DNA of 15,266 nucleotides, taken from positions 1 to 15,266 of the forward strand of contig SFWW01000039.1 in the NCBI GenBank assembly GCA_004559845.1, given 5' to 3'. Numbering within the stretch: the stretch's first letter is position 1; each line of letters opens with the position of its first letter. The stretch is from a bacterium (lineage in GTDB: Bacteria > Bacteroidota > Bacteroidia > Bacteroidales > Muribaculaceae). Shown piece after piece: positions 6,863-13,253 of the stretch. The notes beneath the pieces are model-generated. The model worked only from the letters and a program-made list of their open reading frames with translations. It was not told the origin of the DNA and made no database searches. The position numbers and the translations under genes are program-made.

Positions 6863-7837
6863 TTATTTCACGCGTCCCACCAAACCGTTGATAAACCGTT
6901 CGAATGCGCTATGTGCCTCTTTCGGCAAATCCGCCTTGCTCAGCGATTCCAAAGCCAGCGCGTTGTAATGCTCGATGGCGGCGTTGGCGGCTTGGCGAAC
7001 GCCCAATCGCTCGTAGAGGGCTCTCACGGCAGGCACTTTTTTATCGCGAATGGCGTAGGAGTCGTTGAGCCAGCGGCGCAGTTCAATGGCATCGTCGCCT
7101 TGCGCACGCTGCATAGCGCCGATGAGCAAGTACGTTTTTTTATTGTTCATGATGTCGCCACCAATTTCTTTGCCAAACGAGGCTTCGTCGCCCCACACAT
7201 CGAGCACGTCGTCTTGCAATTGGAAGGCGAGACCCAACGAGAGCCCCATATCGTAGAGCGCTTGCGCTTTTTCTGCTGAGGCGCCGGCAATGATAGCGCC
7301 CAATTTGCAGGCACAGCCAATGAGCACCGACGTTTTTAAGCGTATCATTTCTATGTATTCGTTGATGGTCACATTGTTGCGCACCTCAAAATCCATATCG
7401 TATTGCTGCCCTTCGTATATTTCCATCGCCGTGCGGTGGAAAAGTTCGTTCACCCGGGGCAGTATGTTGGGGTCCACTTGCCCGATGTATTGTGCACTCA
7501 TGCTGAGCATGGCATCGCCGCTGAGGATGGCGGTGTTGGCATTCCATCGCTTGTGAACGGTGGGCATGCCGCGGCGCACGTCGGCGTTGTCCATCACATC
7601 ATCGTGCAAGAGGGTGAAATTGTGAAAAAGTTCCAATCCCACTGCAGGCCGGAGTGCGCGCTCCACGTTGCCGCCAAAGGCATCGCAAGCCATCAGCACT
7701 AAAGCCGGGCGTAAGCGTTTGCCACCCAATTGCATGGTGTAGGCAATGGGACTGTATAAACCCGACGGGGCGGAGGGATACGCTATGGCATTGATTTCAT
7801 CGTTTGCCATCTTTATGTATTCTTCGAGAGTAAGCAT
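6863..7837 (-). CDS. Polyprenyl (trans-isoprenyl) diphosphate synthase
   Basis: This 324-residue enzyme belongs to the all-trans isoprenyl diphosphate synthase family, which condenses IPP with allylic diphosphates for quinone side chains and other isoprenoids. The substrate-binding region GGKRLRP (38-44) is followed by the first aspartate-rich motif DDVMD (79-83, in LLHDDVMDNADVRRG) and the second motif DDVLD (209-213, in FQLQDDVLDVWGDE). The first motif is the four-spaced DDxxD form without the two-residue insertion of E. coli IspA. Phe74, five residues before it, suggests a restricted medium chain length such as C15-C20, but chain length cannot be fixed from sequence. It starts 15 bases after a small lipoprotein gene, so both are probably co-transcribed. 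Confidence 0.93.
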   Translation of the reverse strand: MLTLEEYIKMANDEINAIAYPSAPSGLYSPIAYTMQLGGKRLRPALVLMACDAFGGNVERALRPAVGLELFHNFTLLHDDVMDNADVRRGMPTVHKRWNANTAILSGDAMLSMSAQYIGQVDPNILPRVNELFHRTAMEIYEGQQYDMDFEVRNNVTINEYIEMIRLKTSVLIGCACKLGAIIAGASAEKAQALYDMGLSLGLAFQLQDDVLDVWGDEASFGKEIGGDIMNNKKTYLLIGAMQRAQGDDAIELRRWLNDSYAIRDKKVPAVRALYERLGVRQAANAAIEHYNALALESLSKADLPKEAHSAFERFINGLVGRVK

Positions 7838-7852
7838 AGTTTTATGATTGAG

Positions 7853-8164
7853 TTATTGAGTTTTAGCAAAAAGTGTCTTTGCCATTTGTGGCGATTTGGC
7901 GAGGAGGGTTTCGCGAAATGTTTCGTCGAATTGCTCCATCGCCACACTGTCGCTATCTAAAGCGAATGCACTGCGCATGGCTTCTGCTTTGAGCAATTCG
8001 TTTTGCAGCGACATGGTGTCGGTGGGGTCGATTTGAGCCAACCGAATGGCTGCTTCCATGGCTTGAGTTTGCGCCTTCACGCTATTGGGCGATTCTTTCT
8101 TGCTGCAAGCTCCGGCACACATCACCACTATCACAGCCCATGCAATATGTAGTAAGACCTTCAT
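7853..8164 (-). CDS. Small predicted lipoprotein, function unknown
   Basis: This 103-residue protein has an N-terminal hydrophobic segment (4-16) and a lipobox-like AGAC ending at Cys20, followed by SKKES. That fits a signal peptidase II lipoprotein, although -3 is Ala rather than the usual Leu. The mature part (21-103) is polar and predicted mostly helical (MEAAIRLAQI, LQNELLKAEAMRSAF, FDETFRETLLAK) and contains no further cysteines. No family is recognised. It lies between a TerB-like gene (37-base gap) and the polyprenyl synthase gene (15-base gap), consistent with one operon. Confidence 0.75.
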   Translation of the reverse strand: MKVLLHIAWAVIVVMCAGACSKKESPNSVKAQTQAMEAAIRLAQIDPTDTMSLQNELLKAEAMRSAFALDSDSVAMEQFDETFRETLLAKSPQMAKTLFAKTQ

Positions 8165-8201
8165 CTCTTGATGGTTTAATGTTGGTTAACTCCGAATCTC
8201 A

Positions 8202-8651
8202 TCACTCGCCTTTGCTCAGCAATTTTTGGTCGGTAGCCTCAATGGCTTTCACCGCTTTAGAATCCAGCACGCGTGTGGGGTCGTAGTCTAAATCGGGATT
8301 TGATTTGAGGCTATCGGCGGCGAGATTCATTCCCGTCACTTGGCAAATGAAATTAAACAGCGTCAGTTCTTTCTCGTTGATGTCGCTATCGCTGGTCATC
8401 ATTTGCAGGAGCATTTTCTTCACGTCGGCTTTCTTTTGGTTGTCCATTTTTGAAAGCACGATAAGCCCGAGGAGCGAAAAGTCGTTGTCCACAGTAGCCG
8501 TCACGCTGCGCAATTCGGCTTGGCTAATGTGGAGCAACTCTTGAAGCTGCTCAAAGTAAGCAAGTTCGTTGGGGTCTACCACGCCATCGGCTTGAGCCAT
8601 AGCAATCACCACCGATATAATGGCTTGTTTCTCTTTAAAATTATAGTTCAT
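8202..8651 (-). CDS. TerB-like helical protein
   Basis: I take the start as the ATG at 8651 (149 residues). The frame could open 51 bases earlier at 8702, but those residues (MPIDIINNRLQKKSD) look untranslated. The chosen protein starts with YNFKEKQAIISVVIAMAQADG. Two acidic helix pairs mark a TerB/DjlA-N-like all-helical domain: ADGVVDPNE (21-29) and SDSDINEKEL (87-96), each preceded by a hydrophobic helix. TerB-like domains bind metal and are linked to membrane-associated stress responses, but most family members are uncharacterised. It is soluble, with no signal peptide. It is the first gene after the promoter box at 8745-8752 and probably heads an operon with the lipoprotein and polyprenyl synthase genes. 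Confidence 0.75.
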   Translation of the reverse strand: MNYNFKEKQAIISVVIAMAQADGVVDPNELAYFEQLQELLHISQAELRSVTATVDNDFSLLGLIVLSKMDNQKKADVKKMLLQMMTSDSDINEKELTLFNFICQVTGMNLAADSLKSNPDLDYDPTRVLDSKAVKAIEATDQKLLSKGE

Positions 8652-8744
8652 ATTCCAATCGCTTTTTTTTTGAAGTCTGTTGTTAATGATATCAATTGGC
8701 ACGCTATAAAGTGAATAATGGCATTGCCAATCACAAATATCCTA

Positions 8745-8752
8745 CAAATATA
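8745..8752 (-). promoter_or_regulatory. Bacteroidota -7 box for the TerB-like/lipoprotein/polyprenyl synthase operon
   Basis: Minus-strand TATATTTG, an exact TAnnTTTG match, 94 bases upstream of the ATG at 8651. A second ATATTTG lies just downstream on the same strand. The imperfect inverted repeat GTGA...TGGCAATGCCA...TCAC (8711-8734) falls right after the predicted start site and could be an operator or a leader hairpin. Confidence 0.55.
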
Positions 8753-8858
8753 AGCAAAAATCCATTTCGCACCATCTAATCCACCTTTATTTTTTGTTAA
8801 ACCGCACATTTGCAATGCTGTTTTCGCTGCTCCATAGCCCGGCTCTTACATTTTTTGA

Positions 8859-8872
8859 CCACTGAGCAGTGG
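8859..8872. repeat. Perfect inverted repeat upstream of asparaginase, possible operator
   Basis: CCACTG, AG, CAGTGG: a fully symmetric 14-base site. Its centre is about 75 bases before the predicted asparaginase transcription start, a position typical of activator sites. No regulator is identifiable. Confidence 0.35.
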
Positions 8873-8926
8873 CTGACGATTCTCTCTCCCAATTCCTCCA
8901 CTATTGGGCGTGTGAGGATTTTTTTA

Positions 8927-8934
8927 TACCTTTG
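8927..8934 (+). promoter_or_regulatory. Bacteroidota promoter for asparaginase
   Basis: TACCTTTG matches the -7 consensus TAnnTTTG. TTG at 8904-8906, 20 bases upstream, fits the -33 element. The ATG at 8981 follows 46 bases later. Confidence 0.6.
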
Positions 8935-8980
8935 TCAACACTTATTCATTTAGCACCATTATTCCAAATTTTTCCGGCTT

Positions 8981-10024
8981 ATGGCTCTTCAACGTCCGAA
9001 AATTCTGATTATCTACACCGGTGGCACTATCGGGATGATTGAAAACCCTGTGACGCACGCGTTGCAACCGTTCGATTTTTCACATTTGATTGAAAATGTG
9101 CCGAAAGTGCAGCTGCTCGACTACGACATCCACAATATCCAGTTCAATCCGCCCATCGATAGCAGCAACATGAGCCCGCAGCATTGGAGCGACATGGCGC
9201 ATGCCATTGAAGACAACTACGATGCCTACGATGGATTTGTGGTGCTTCACGGCACCGACACGATGGCGTTTACGGCGTCGGCACTGAGTTTTATGCTCGA
9301 AAATTTGAGTAAACCCTTGATTATCACCGGCTCGCAGCTGCCTATTGGCGAGGTGCGAACCGATGGCGAAGAAAACCTGATTACGGCACTCCAAGTGGCT
9401 GCCGCCACCGATGCCTCGGGCAATGCAATGGTGCAAGAGGTGGCGATACTCTTTGAAAACTATCTGTGGCGCGGCAATCGCAGCACCAAAATGAGCGCCG
9501 ACAATTTCAATGCCTTCCGGAGCAACAACTATCCGGAGCTGGCAAAAATTGGCTTGGGCATCTTTTTCCATGAGGAAGCTCTCTATCGATTGCCTTCAAA
9601 GCGACCGCTGAAGGTGCGCTACGAAATGGACCCGCATGTAATGTTTGTGAATTTGTATCCGGGCATCACGCCCGAAATTTTGAGCCATCAGCTTCACACA
9701 CCGGGCATAAAAGGTATTGTGCTCAAAACCTACGGCGCCGGCAATAGCCCGAGCGAACCCTGGTTCACTCGCCTCATTAGCGATGCCAATGAGCGTGGTA
9801 TCGTGATATTAAATGTGACCCAATGTGTGAACGGAGGAGTGAAACAATCGCTCTACGAAACAGGCAACTGCCTCAGCCAAGCGGGTGTGGTGAGCGGACA
9901 CGACATCACCAGTGAGGCCGCTATCACCAAGTTAATGTACCTTTTCGGACTCGGACTGCCACCCGAAACGGTGAAAAAATACCTGCAAAGCGCCATCTGC
10001 GGCGAAGTCACTATCCAGCAATAG
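8981..10024 (+). CDS. ansA: Type I (cytosolic) L-asparaginase
   Basis: This 347-residue enzyme hydrolyses L-asparagine to aspartate and ammonia. It carries both family signatures: YTGGTIGM (12-19), where Thr16 should be the nucleophile, and VVLHGTDTMAFTASAL (87-102), with the Thr92-Asp93 pair. Lys170 (in RSTKMS) matches the third catalytic position. LKTYGAGNSPS (248-258) is typical of the type I group. There is no signal peptide, which fits a cytosolic low-affinity enzyme rather than the periplasmic type II form. Length is normal and the gene looks intact. It has its own promoter and diverges from the TerB-like operon. It ends 21 bases from the convergent stop of a small hypothetical gene, and no terminator hairpin is visible between them. 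Confidence 0.95.
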   Translation: MALQRPKILIIYTGGTIGMIENPVTHALQPFDFSHLIENVPKVQLLDYDIHNIQFNPPIDSSNMSPQHWSDMAHAIEDNYDAYDGFVVLHGTDTMAFTASALSFMLENLSKPLIITGSQLPIGEVRTDGEENLITALQVAAATDASGNAMVQEVAILFENYLWRGNRSTKMSADNFNAFRSNNYPELAKIGLGIFFHEEALYRLPSKRPLKVRYEMDPHVMFVNLYPGITPEILSHQLHTPGIKGIVLKTYGAGNSPSEPWFTRLISDANERGIVILNVTQCVNGGVKQSLYETGNCLSQAGVVSGHDITSEAAITKLMYLFGLGLPPETVKKYLQSAICGEVTIQQ

Positions 10025-10045
10025 AATCCCGTGCCGAGGCTGCAA

Positions 10046-10288
10046 TCAGAAACTGTAGCTTTTGCCATCTTTCCATTCGGGCAGCAGGAGTCCGTGGTCG
10101 TCGGTGCAATGGTCGTGAACACGCTGTTTCACTTCCTCACTCACTTCATTCCACACCTTCGTGCATTCCGGATAATGCACCTTTACCTCCTTCCCGGTTG
10201 CTTTCGATTTGATTTTTGAGGCGATGCGTTCCTTCTCGACCACGGTCAAACTCGACCACCATTCGCCTAATGCTTCGTTTGTCTTCAT
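10046..10288 (-). CDS. Unidentified 80-residue acidic/basic protein
   Basis: I start this gene at the ATG at 10288 (MKTNEALGEWWSSL) rather than upstream in-frame codons, because a TAnnTTTG box lies 25 bases before it and the upstream residues look untranslated. The 80-residue product is soluble, highly charged and predicted helical: EWWSSLTVVEKERIASKI is amphipathic, and a second helix is NEVSEEVKQRVHDHC. It has two cysteines (PECTK, DHCTDD) and one Trp near the C-terminus (LPEWKDG). I do not recognise the family. Its credibility comes from the well-placed promoter, protein-like composition and tight convergence with asparaginase. Confidence 0.65.
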   Translation of the reverse strand: MKTNEALGEWWSSLTVVEKERIASKIKSKATGKEVKVHYPECTKVWNEVSEEVKQRVHDHCTDDHGLLLPEWKDGKSYSF

Positions 10289-10312
10289 TCGTAAAAATTT
10301 TTGTATTTTCCA

Positions 10313-10320
10313 CAAAGTTA
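10313..10320 (-). promoter_or_regulatory. Bacteroidota -7 box for the 80-residue hypothetical gene
   Basis: Minus-strand TAACTTTG, an exact TAnnTTTG match, 24 bases before the ATG at 10288. That predicts a leader of under 20 bases. No good -33 box was seen. Confidence 0.55.
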
Positions 10321-10498
10321 AGCAAAATCCCCATATCCCCACACACCCACCTCATAAAAAAGTGCCTCACAACCCACAGCTCTTGCCTTTAAACGATCCC
10401 CCCACACACAGTTTTTTCTACTGAGCCGTTTCTCGCCCGGTTTTGTGTCGCGTAGCGCTTTTTTTCAATGCGGGGAGGTTAATCTCGGGAATTTTTGC

Positions 10499-10506
10499 TA
10501 TTTTTG
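10499..10506 (+). promoter_or_regulatory. Bacteroidota -7 box for cmk
   Basis: TATTTTTG fits TAnnTTTG and lies 28 bases upstream of the cmk ATG at 10535. This favours the internal Met over the more upstream in-frame start at 10445, which lies before the promoter. Confidence 0.5.
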
Positions 10507-10534
10507 TACAGAATTTTTCACCTTCATATTTGCA

Positions 10535-11193
10535 ATGAACGAAAAAAGAATAAATGTGGCTATCGACGGCACTTCGTCGAGCGGCAAGAGCACAATGGCA
10601 AAAGCCCTTGCCAAAGCCGTGGGCTACACCTATATCGACACCGGCGCCATGTATCGCTGTGTGGCTCTATTTTGTATGCGCCATCACCTCATTGTTAACG
10701 GCAAAGTGGATGAGCACCAACTCCTTCCGCTGTTGCCCAACATCCACATCCAATTCCGTATCGAAGATGGAAAGCAAGTGGCTTACCTTAATGGCGAAAA
10801 TGTGGAAAGCGAAATCCGTGGACTTGAGGTGTCTAACAATGTGAGCCCGGTGGCTGCCATTGCCGGAGTGCGCCATGCCATGGTGCGCCTGCAGCAAGAA
10901 ATGGGCAAAAAGTGCTCCCCGATGCCGAAATCAAGCTCTTCGTGACCACTTCGCCTGAAATTCGTGCGCAGCGTCGCTTCATCGAAATGCGCGCTAAAGG
11001 CGACTCTAATGTTACACTCGATGAAATTATCGCCAATGTGAAAATGCGCGACCACCTCGACACCACTCGCAAAGAGAGCCCTCTGCGCAAAGCCGACGAT
11101 GCTGTGGAAGTGGATAGCGGCAAATTTGCTTCCGCTGAAGAGCAAATAGCATGGGCGGTTGACTATTTCCACCAATTCATGCAAGGAAAATAA
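10535..11193 (+). pseudogene. cmk: Cytidylate kinase, disrupted by an internal out-of-frame deletion
   Basis: Cmk phosphorylates CMP and dCMP with ATP. The N-terminal part is normal: Walker A GTSSSGKST (12-20), YIDTGAMYR (33-41) and EVSNNVSPVA (98-107). After QQEMGK (120-125) the frame breaks at about 10910-10912 and stops at 10945, giving a 136-residue truncated product. The remaining protein continues in the -1 frame from VLPDAEIKLF at 10912 to SPLRKADDA and the stop at 11193. In intact Bacteroidota Cmk roughly 13 residues separate these parts, including DGRDIGT, which binds the nucleotide phosphates. The bases for them are absent. The loss must be a multiple of three plus one, and about 40 bases fits. 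Even frameshifting would give an enzyme without this motif. It is either a true pseudogene or an assembly error. Synteny cmk-ispH is otherwise as expected in Bacteroidales. Confidence 0.85.
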
Positions 11194-11200
11194 ATATTTA

Positions 11201-11227
11201 AGGAGTTAAGAAGTTAAAGAAGTTAAG
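11201..11227 (+). repeat. Short direct repeats AGTTAAG/AGTTAAA
   Basis: AGTTAAG (11204), AGTTAAA (11212) and AGTTAAG (11221) are spaced 8 and 9 bases apart, between the broken cmk and the ispH promoter box. This looks like a small slippage-type repeat, with no assigned role. Confidence 0.5.
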
Positions 11228-11231
11228 ATGA

Positions 11232-11239
11232 TACTTTTG
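11232..11239 (+). promoter_or_regulatory. Possible separate promoter for ispH
   Basis: TACTTTTG fits TAnnTTTG and lies 78 bases before the ispH ATG. No TTTG is present at the -33 distance. If real, it would let ispH be expressed independently of the damaged cmk. Confidence 0.4.
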
Positions 11240-11280
11240 CCTTTTGGCGAAATATTCTTAGACCATTTGACTTTTTTATC

Positions 11281-11309
11281 TGTGAGATCCGTGAGATCTG
11301 TGTGAGGAG
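11281..11309 (+). repeat. GTGAGATC direct repeat running into the ispH ribosome binding site
   Basis: TGTGAGATC (11281-11289) and CGTGAGATC (11290-11298) are adjacent copies of a 9-base unit, followed by a degenerate TGTGTGAGG. The last copy merges into AGGAG (11305-11309), a good Shine-Dalgarno sequence 8 bases before the ispH ATG. That is notable because strong Shine-Dalgarno sites are uncommon in this phylum. Confidence 0.5.
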
Positions 11310-11317
11310 AAAATGAT

Positions 11318-12190
11318 ATGGCTATCATTGAAATAGATAAAAATTCGGGATTTTGCTTTGGGGTGACCAGAGCCATTAATAAAGCGGAGGAGCAGTTGGC
11401 TAAAACCGACCATCTCTATTGCTTGGGCGACATTGTGCACAATAGCAACGAGGTGGAGCGACTCAAGCAGGAAGGATTGCGCACCATCACACACGAGCAT
11501 TTGGCTGAACTTCACCACGAAAGTGTGCTTCTGCGCGCCCATGGTGAGCCGCCAAGCACTTACGAATTGGCCCAACGCAACGATATTCGTATCATCGATG
11601 CCACATGCCCGGTGGTGCTACAATTGCAAAAGCGCATCAAGCACACCTACGACAATGAATCGAAAGATTCGCAAATCGTGATTTATGGCAAGCGTGGACA
11701 CGCCGAAGTGAATGGCTTGGTGGGGCAAACCAACGGCAAGGCGCTGGTGATAGAAAACATTCACGAAATCAATAAAATCGATTTTTCGCACGATGTGTAT
11801 CTCTATAGCCAAACCACCAAAAGTGTGCACGAACTGAAGCAAATCATTGAGGCGGTGACACAACGCATGACAAATGGCGCGCAACTGCGCTATTTCGACA
11901 CCATTTGCCGTGCCGTGGCAAATCGTATTCCACAAATCAGGGAGTTCGCACGACAGCACGACCTCATTCTGTTTGTGTGCGGCAGCAAGAGTAGCAATGG
12001 CAAAATCCTTTTCAGCGAATGTGTTCAAGCCAACCCTAATGCACACCTCATTAGCAACGAATCGGAAATCGACCCCAATTGGCTCGTTGGAATGAATTCT
12101 ATCGGCATTTGCGGCGCCACTTCCACCCCTATGTGGCTGATGAACAATGTGAAAAAGGCAGCAGAAATCATTACCTCTCAGCAAAAGTAA
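11318..12190 (+). CDS. ispH: 4-hydroxy-3-methylbut-2-enyl diphosphate reductase
   Basis: IspH (LytB) performs the last step of the MEP isoprenoid pathway, reducing HMBPP to IPP and DMAPP with a 4Fe-4S cluster. The 290-residue protein keeps all three cluster cysteines: Cys13 (SGFCFGV), Cys97 (DATCPVV) and Cys197 (FDTICRA). Substrate residues are also in place: His41 (DIVHNS), His75 (RAHGEP), His128 and Glu130 (GKRGHAEV), Ser225/Ser226/Asn227 (SKSSNG) and Ser269 (GATSTP). Length is normal for the bacterial short form. A good Shine-Dalgarno sequence fixes the start. It is followed after 13 bases by the DUF3298-like gene, so the two are probably co-transcribed. Its products feed enzymes such as the polyprenyl diphosphate synthase encoded elsewhere in this window. 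Confidence 0.96.
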   Translation: MAIIEIDKNSGFCFGVTRAINKAEEQLAKTDHLYCLGDIVHNSNEVERLKQEGLRTITHEHLAELHHESVLLRAHGEPPSTYELAQRNDIRIIDATCPVVLQLQKRIKHTYDNESKDSQIVIYGKRGHAEVNGLVGQTNGKALVIENIHEINKIDFSHDVYLYSQTTKSVHELKQIIEAVTQRMTNGAQLRYFDTICRAVANRIPQIREFARQHDLILFVCGSKSSNGKILFSECVQANPNAHLISNESEIDPNWLVGMNSIGICGATSTPMWLMNNVKKAAEIITSQQK

Positions 12191-12203
12191 GCACAGTATA
12201 GAT

Positions 12204-13136
12204 ATGAGCAAACGAAATTATTTCATCATCATCGCCATTCTGGTGGCTGTAGATATCGCCACCGCTTTCTGGTATTTGGCAGGACACATCAATAGCGATG
12301 GAAAAAATGATTTTTTTAGCGCAGGTAGCGAATTGGCTACCGAAGCCGACACGCTCAACGAAAACTTTGTCCCCGACAAATACCAAACCATTGAATATAA
12401 TGCGTTTTTCGTTTCGAAAGCACCCGTCATACCCTCCGACCAAAGAACCTACTACACCAGCATCAAACGACTGAAAACCAATATACCTACCTCCATCAAT
12501 GGCGAAACCAACACCGACCGGCTGCTCGCCGAAGTGGCAAGAAAAGCATTCCCCAATAGCCATGGCGGACTCGATAATGGGGTGCAAAATTTTTTAAAAT
12601 CACCCGCTTTCAATGTGCCCAATGTCGACTATAAAGTAATCAACAGCGCACCCACCATTTTTGCAAAATACGGCAATGTTCAAGGTGTGAAAATCTATCC
12701 TATCTTCACCAGCAAAAACTATTTGGTGATGGCTATCAACCGTTCTTCCTATAAGGGCGTAGTTACGCAAAACACAGCCTATTACGTCAACTATAATCGC
12801 TACAGCCACAGCATCATCAGCAAAGAGGATATCTTTATCAACGACGTTGACAACAAACTGCTCAGCATCGTGAACGATAAAATTGAGAAATTAAACGAGG
12901 ACCAACCCAATTTGGAGTTACAACAAGCCAACACCTTGTCGCAAGAAATATATTTGCGCAAAAACGGCTTGTTCTTCGTCTATCAAGCCGGCATCATAGC
13001 TGATGAGGCAGAAGGCGTGATAGAAATCTACATTCCCTTCAGCACCCTCAATCCCTACCTCAAACCCGAATTTAGTTCCCTCATCACCACCAACTCTCAC
13101 TGCCAAGAACTAAAGCCTCTCGCTTTCGCCAAATAA
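12204..13136 (+). CDS. Membrane-anchored RsiV/DUF3298-like protein
   Basis: This 310-residue protein has one N-terminal transmembrane segment (about 6-26, YFIIIAILVAVDIATAFWYL) and a long extracytoplasmic part. The C-terminal half resembles the DUF3298/RsiV fold: ISKEDIFIND (205-214), KLLSIVNDKI (218-227), then LRKNGLFFVYQAGIIADEAE (251-270) and IEIYIPFSTLNPYLKPEF (273-290). These match the usual pattern of a hydrophobic strand, an EIAPYA-like turn and an IPY..L..YL end. RsiV itself is a lysozyme-binding anti-sigma factor, but most DUF3298 proteins have no known partner and no sigma factor gene is nearby. The N-terminal half (40-170) is not recognised. It lies 13 bases after ispH and ends at the CTATAG array. 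Confidence 0.75.
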   Translation: MSKRNYFIIIAILVAVDIATAFWYLAGHINSDGKNDFFSAGSELATEADTLNENFVPDKYQTIEYNAFFVSKAPVIPSDQRTYYTSIKRLKTNIPTSINGETNTDRLLAEVARKAFPNSHGGLDNGVQNFLKSPAFNVPNVDYKVINSAPTIFAKYGNVQGVKIYPIFTSKNYLVMAINRSSYKGVVTQNTAYYVNYNRYSHSIISKEDIFINDVDNKLLSIVNDKIEKLNEDQPNLELQQANTLSQEIYLRKNGLFFVYQAGIIADEAEGVIEIYIPFSTLNPYLKPEFSSLITTNSHCQELKPLAFAK

Positions 13137-13176
13137 CGTTCCCCCTCATCTCCCACGGAATTGCATCCTATTCCGG

Positions 13177-13234
13177 CTATAGCCACTATAGTGTCTATAG
13201 CGTCTATAGCATCTATAGTGTCTATAGTCACTAT
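13177..13234. repeat. Tandem CTATAG array with a 9-base period
   Basis: Six perfect copies of the palindrome CTATAG start at 13177, 13186, 13195, 13204, 13213 and 13222, exactly nine bases apart. A seventh degenerate copy, CTATCC, starts at 13231. The three-base spacers vary (CCA, TGT, CGT, CAT, TGT, TCA). Larger palindromes appear, such as GGCTATAGCC (13175-13184) and CACTATAGTG (13184-13193). The array lies between the convergent ends of two genes, 40 bases after one stop and 20 before the other. Confidence 0.9.
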
Positions 13235-13253
13235 CCCCCTCCCTAATCTTCAT

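Larger units (their letters stand above)
8652..8980. other. Divergent regulatory region between the TerB-like gene and asparaginase
   Basis: These 329 bases hold no supported gene. They contain the minus-strand box at 8745-8752, the plus-strand box at 8927-8934, an inverted repeat at 8711-8734 and a perfect one at 8859-8872. The rest is A/T-rich without recognisable structure. Confidence 0.6.

Noticed and set aside
10425..10467. Possible terminator or operator ahead of cmk (GCG TAG CGC then T run)
   Set aside because: The stem is only three base pairs and no gene ends just upstream on that strand.
10904..10914. Programmed -1 frameshift in cmk at C AAA AAG
   Set aside because: A -1 slip would rejoin the two frames, but the first base of the heptamer is C rather than A, no downstream stimulatory structure was evident, and the joined protein would still lack the DGRDIGT motif. 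A deletion explains the data better.
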